Assembly: GCA_949318235.1 (NCBI GenBank)
Contig: OX439136.1
Location: 14,789,890 to 14,853,889, forward strand
DNA length: 64,000 bases
Source of the DNA: Ecdyonurus torrentis
Taxonomy: Eukaryota; Arthropoda; Insecta; Ephemeroptera; Heptageniidae
Direction: 5' to 3'
The position numbers were made by a program, and so were the translations under genes. The notes below the pieces were generated by a model, which saw only the letters and a list, made by a program, of their open reading frames with translations, did no database searches and was not told the origin of the DNA. Position 1 is the stretch's first letter; each line of letters starts with the position of its first letter. Shown piece by piece: positions 62,145 to 64,000 of this stretch.

Positions 62145-62428
62145 CAGATTTTTATGTTTATGTACCGTACAAATACAATACATATTACAACATCTTCTCT
62201 TTCTAACTATAGAAAATATTTTACAAAACTTGAAAATATTGACATTCAATGAGAGTAGTAAAAGATAAACAAGAACCTTCATTAAAGGTATACAAGAATT
62301 TTGAAAAGTTTTTTTTTTCTTTTTCTAATATTTCGACTTTCGAACAACATCATTTTCCCTCCGGTGATAATGTACATCGATTGATATCTATACATCATGA
62401 AACTTTTAGCTAACTTTTTAGATATATA

Positions 62429-62543
<115 letters not shown>

Positions 62544-63656
62544 CATATATACACACACATAAGTTTCTATCTCTAACCAAATAAGTTTTCAGGGGAGTAA
62601 GAAAGTAACTTTATATAATATATACACTTTTGTTTATACTTTTCTTTAAAAGTAAGTTTGTTATATTGTGAAAAACTTAATAATAACATTCGATATTATT
62701 ACGTAATATAAATAGCAGTGAAATTGTAATTATGTTAAGAATAAGTATCATAAATTTTATTGTTAGTTGTTAGTTTTTTTTTTTTTTTTTTTTCTTTTTT
62801 TCTTTCTTTTTTTTTATTAGGTTGAAAACGTAAAAGTTTAAGAATCAATCATAATCCTCAATGGAAAAAGGGAAAAAATTATCCTAAAAGCATAATTAAA
62901 AAATAAATAAATACAAAATGATAAAGGATAGGAAATTAGGGATCATTTTTGTTCGTTGCTCAGCATACCTGTGATTGTATGACTCGCTCCAACGATAGGT
63001 CTTATTTCATTGTTAATTTTATAACACATACTATTTGTGAATAAATATGTCCTATTACAACTTTCTATAAGAAAATTTTATTTTTAATGTAAAAATAAAT
63101 AGCTACGTAACTTCAAGGACTTTCTGGTATTTTGTAACTTAAAACCGAGCAAAATTAAGTTAATTTCACAATGGACTTAAGATTTATATAAATTGACGCA
63201 TTTCTTGTTGCATAAATATCTAAATTCCTTTATTTACGAAAATTATTATGATTATTATTTCCAATCAGTTTCAGAGCAAAAATAAAACTTTTTTCATAAG
63301 AATACTGTACAAAATTTATAAAAATTCAGTATTTATATAGTAAAAACAAGAAAAATAATAAGACTTTTACTTTTCAAATAAAAAACGTATTTATAAAACG
63401 AAAGAGTACTTCATTTCTTACATATTCAATACTATACAGAGAACATTACATACATACATCATATAGGACATGGGGGAAAAGAAAAAATAAGTAATAGATT
63501 TTTATCTAAAACTTCATTACTTATTTATGATAGTACTTAAAAAACGCAATGAAGTAGAAAAAGTATTCAAAAAAATGTTTGTTTTTAACTTGAAGTAAGA
63601 TAAGGAAAATGTAAAAACCAGACTACTTACTTTTCTTTATATTGCAGTTTTATCTC

Positions 63657-63690
<34 letters not shown>

Positions 63691-64000
63691 AAGCATGCAA
63701 CATAATAATGAAGAGTATATATTTTAACTGTACTTATCTTTATAGTCGTCTTAAGTATAGTGTGAAATGTTTTTTTTTTTTTTTTTTTGTCTTTCTTTTA
63801 TCTTTAAAAATACAAATGAATTGTTCATTATAATATATATTATATATATATAAATTGTTCTTAAGAATTATTCTAAGTATTATGCAAATATTTTAAGAAT
63901 ATTAAATAGTTATAAAAAAAATAGAGGTTGGTATAATAAAAGTCGTTTTTGTCTCATTCAATTTTAATGTACTTTTTACTTTATATATATATATATATAT

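Noticed and set aside
62951..63005. Fourth family G copy
   Set aside because: Only about 12 bases (TTGCTCAGCATA) match, with no module order around them.

Overview
The window is an AT-rich, microsatellite-choked stretch of an animal nuclear genome. It has no operon-like gene packing, no rRNA and no intact tRNA. The only convincing protein-coding sequence is a pair of spliced exons near the right end (59181-59498 and 59847-60008, plus strand). They encode the first immunoglobulin domain and the start of the second of a Dscam-family neuronal adhesion receptor. The exon layout (Ig1 exon, then a 162-bp exon for the N-terminal half of Ig2, both introns in phase 1) is that of arthropod Dscam genes. 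Together with the AT bias and the density of (TA)n, (CT)n and (CA)n, this suggests an arthropod, insect or crustacean. I cannot place it to order.

Layout. From 1 to 59180 there is no supportable coding exon. This is either a very long 5' intron of the Dscam gene, which is common in that family, or intergenic DNA upstream of it. It consists of AT-rich unique sequence, very long simple repeats, homopolymer runs and many small transposon copies. After the second exon, 60009 to 64000 is intron with three transposon copies and two long (TA)n arrays.

The repeats are the real content of the window. By comparing segments within it I can define several families. A (about 310 bp, almost fully palindromic, six copies) and B (about 340 bp, seven copies) are both bounded by TTAA and start with related sequences. 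E1 (five copies) and E2 (two copies) are TTAA-bounded, share a body and differ at their ends. C (foldback, one full and one half copy), D (four copies, ends reading TATCGGTTTA), F (two copies), G (three copies, TATAGGGTG ends) and H (two copies) are further families. Singletons include a 126-bp TTAA palindrome, a 234-bp hairpin, three or four hAT-like non-autonomous elements, a tRNA-derived SINE head and two copies of a LINE-like 3' end with an ATTT tail. No transposase or reverse transcriptase reading frame is present, so all are non-autonomous or dead copies.

Nothing in the window forms a multi-gene system. The most unusual pattern is the set of TTAA-bounded palindromic families that share the motifs TGACGTCA and AACGTTGATTT, two of which also occur as exact half-elements broken at the palindrome centre. 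All family relationships were read by eye, so boundaries are good to a few bases at best.
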